From NCBI GenBank assembly GCA_038216155.1, contig JBBQQH010000004.1, positions 1 through 64,000 of the forward strand: DNA of 64,000 nt, in the 5' to 3' direction. The notes beneath the pieces are model-generated. The model did no database searches. It saw only the letters and a list, made by a program, of their open reading frames with translations, and was not told where the DNA came from. This document shows, one piece after another, positions 63,300 through 64,000 of the stretch (positions are counted from its first letter, which is position 1; each line of letters starts with the position of its first letter). This stretch comes from SZAS-103 sp038216155 (GTDB lineage Bacteria > Pseudomonadota > Gammaproteobacteria > Xanthomonadales > Xanthomonadaceae). The position numbers were made by a program, and so were the translations under genes.

Positions 63300-63538
63300 C
63301 GCGGCGAACGGGACTATGGAGACCGAAGGCCTCAGCGAAGAGCGTAGCTGGTCAACGGGAACGGGCAGCACGGAACTGGAAACGGCATTGTCGATGCATG
63401 CTTCGTGCGCACGATGAATCTATGACGTGCGTCCAGCGCACGCTACCGTTTCTTGTTGACTGGCCGCTCTTGCGCCCTTCCCCGCGCCAGCTACGCTGTT
63501 TACTTTCGCAGCCTGCCTCGAAATCCGCTCCACCAGAA

Positions 63539-63567
63539 TTGACCCGGCGCGCGTCTGGGCCTAGTCT
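63539..63567 (+). promoter_or_regulatory. Putative promoter of the DUF1232 gene
   Basis: TTGACC (63539-63544, 5 of 6) and TAGTCT (63562-63567, 3 of 6) are 17 bases apart, 32 bases before the gene start at 63599. The spacing is ideal but the -10 match is poor. Confidence 0.35.
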
Positions 63568-63598
63568 GCCGGTTCCCATTCTTCATCGACCAGACGCC

Positions 63599-64000
63599 AT
63601 GCCGATCACGATTACCATCGAGTTATCCGACGCCGATCTGGAGCATTTCACCAACGCGCAGAAAGCGGCGCAGGAGTCGGCGGAAACTGCTTCAGCCGAG
63701 GAAGTGACCGCAGCGGCGGCGAAACTGTTGCAGAACGCGTCTACCGTGCATGTGCCGGATTTCATCAAGCAGCGCCTGGATCGCCTCGACCAGATGATCG
63801 CAATGGTTCGCGACGAGGGTTGGGCGCTGGGGGATACGGATCGTGAGCGCGTGCTGTCGGCGTTGCTGTATTTCTCCAATCCTGACGACATGATCCCGGA
63901 TAGCACGCCGGTGCTTGGCTTTCTCGACGACGCGATCATGATCGAGCTGTGCGTGCGCGATCTGCAGCACGAAATCAGCGCGTACGAGGATTTTTGCGAC
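63599..64000 (+). CDS. DUF1232 (YkvA-like) protein, cut by the window end
   Basis: The first 134 codons are visible. The product starts MPITITIELSDADLEHF and is helical and charged, with VLSALLYFSNPDDMIPDSTPVLGFLDDA near residues 82-110, which is the DUF1232 pattern. The role of the family is unknown. No stop is seen before the window end. Confidence 0.82.
   Translation, partial: MPITITIELSDADLEHFTNAQKAAQESAETASAEEVTAAAAKLLQNASTVHVPDFIKQRLDRLDQMIAMVRDEGWALGDTDRERVLSALLYFSNPDDMIPDSTPVLGFLDDAIMIELCVRDLQHEISAYEDFCD

Overview
The window is about 63-64% GC and dense with genes. Its left end has the order dnaA-dnaN-recF-gyrB-(TPR protein)-tonB-exbB-exbD-exbD-pdxJ. From general knowledge this order is typical of Xanthomonadales (Lysobacterales, Gammaproteobacteria), so the window probably comes from the replication-origin region of a Xanthomonas, Lysobacter or Rhodanobacter relative. 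The genus cannot be fixed from the sequence alone. I saw no rRNA, tRNA, CRISPR array, insertion sequence or prophage.

Layout. 1-6.4 kb: replication initiation and gyrase, with a plausible origin between dnaA and dnaN. 6.5-11.2 kb: a secreted TPR protein, the TonB-ExbB-ExbD1-ExbD2 energy-transduction operon and pdxJ (vitamin B6). 11.4-16.2 kb: two small membrane proteins, a cardiolipin synthase and a membrane-bound diguanylate cyclase. 16.3-18.8 kb: a minus-strand run of a 2OG-Fe(II) oxygenase, phenylalanine hydroxylase and rhomboid protease, with rlmI divergent. 20.0-24.4 kb: a complete mlaFEDCB-mlaA lipid-transport operon. 24.6-33.7 kb: recC-recB-recD joined by ATGA overlaps. 33.7-36.0 kb: DUF3147, folE and topoisomerase IB. 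36.2-39.8 kb: an ergothioneine locus (egtB-egtD) with a divergent class V aminotransferase-fold gene that could be the missing EgtE. 40-46.9 kb: an MFS exporter, a PA2169-type stress protein, a thioredoxin-reductase-like flavoprotein, a DUF938 methyltransferase and a large secreted protein of unknown function. 47.1-50.9 kb: the ku-ligD end-joining pair. 51.2-55.7 kb: a TolB-like/TPR membrane protein with a small lipoprotein, divergent from a gamma-glutamyltransferase. 55.9-58.5 kb: a tandem pair of exported paralogs, the first broken by one in-frame stop. 58.5-64 kb: a Ycf46-like AAA+ ATPase, then parA-like, sixA, a possible 20-codon membrane peptide and a phospholipase-D lipoprotein, and finally a DUF1232 gene cut by the window end.

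The main themes are chromosome replication and repair (DnaA, DnaN, RecF, GyrB, RecBCD, Topo IB, Ku/LigD) and envelope homeostasis (TonB/Exb, Mla, two PLD-type enzymes, rhomboid). The least-described material is the tandem paralog pair at 55.9-58.5 kb, the double-overlap mini-ORF between sixA and the PLD gene, and the secreted protein at 45.2-46.9 kb. No convincing new defence system was seen.
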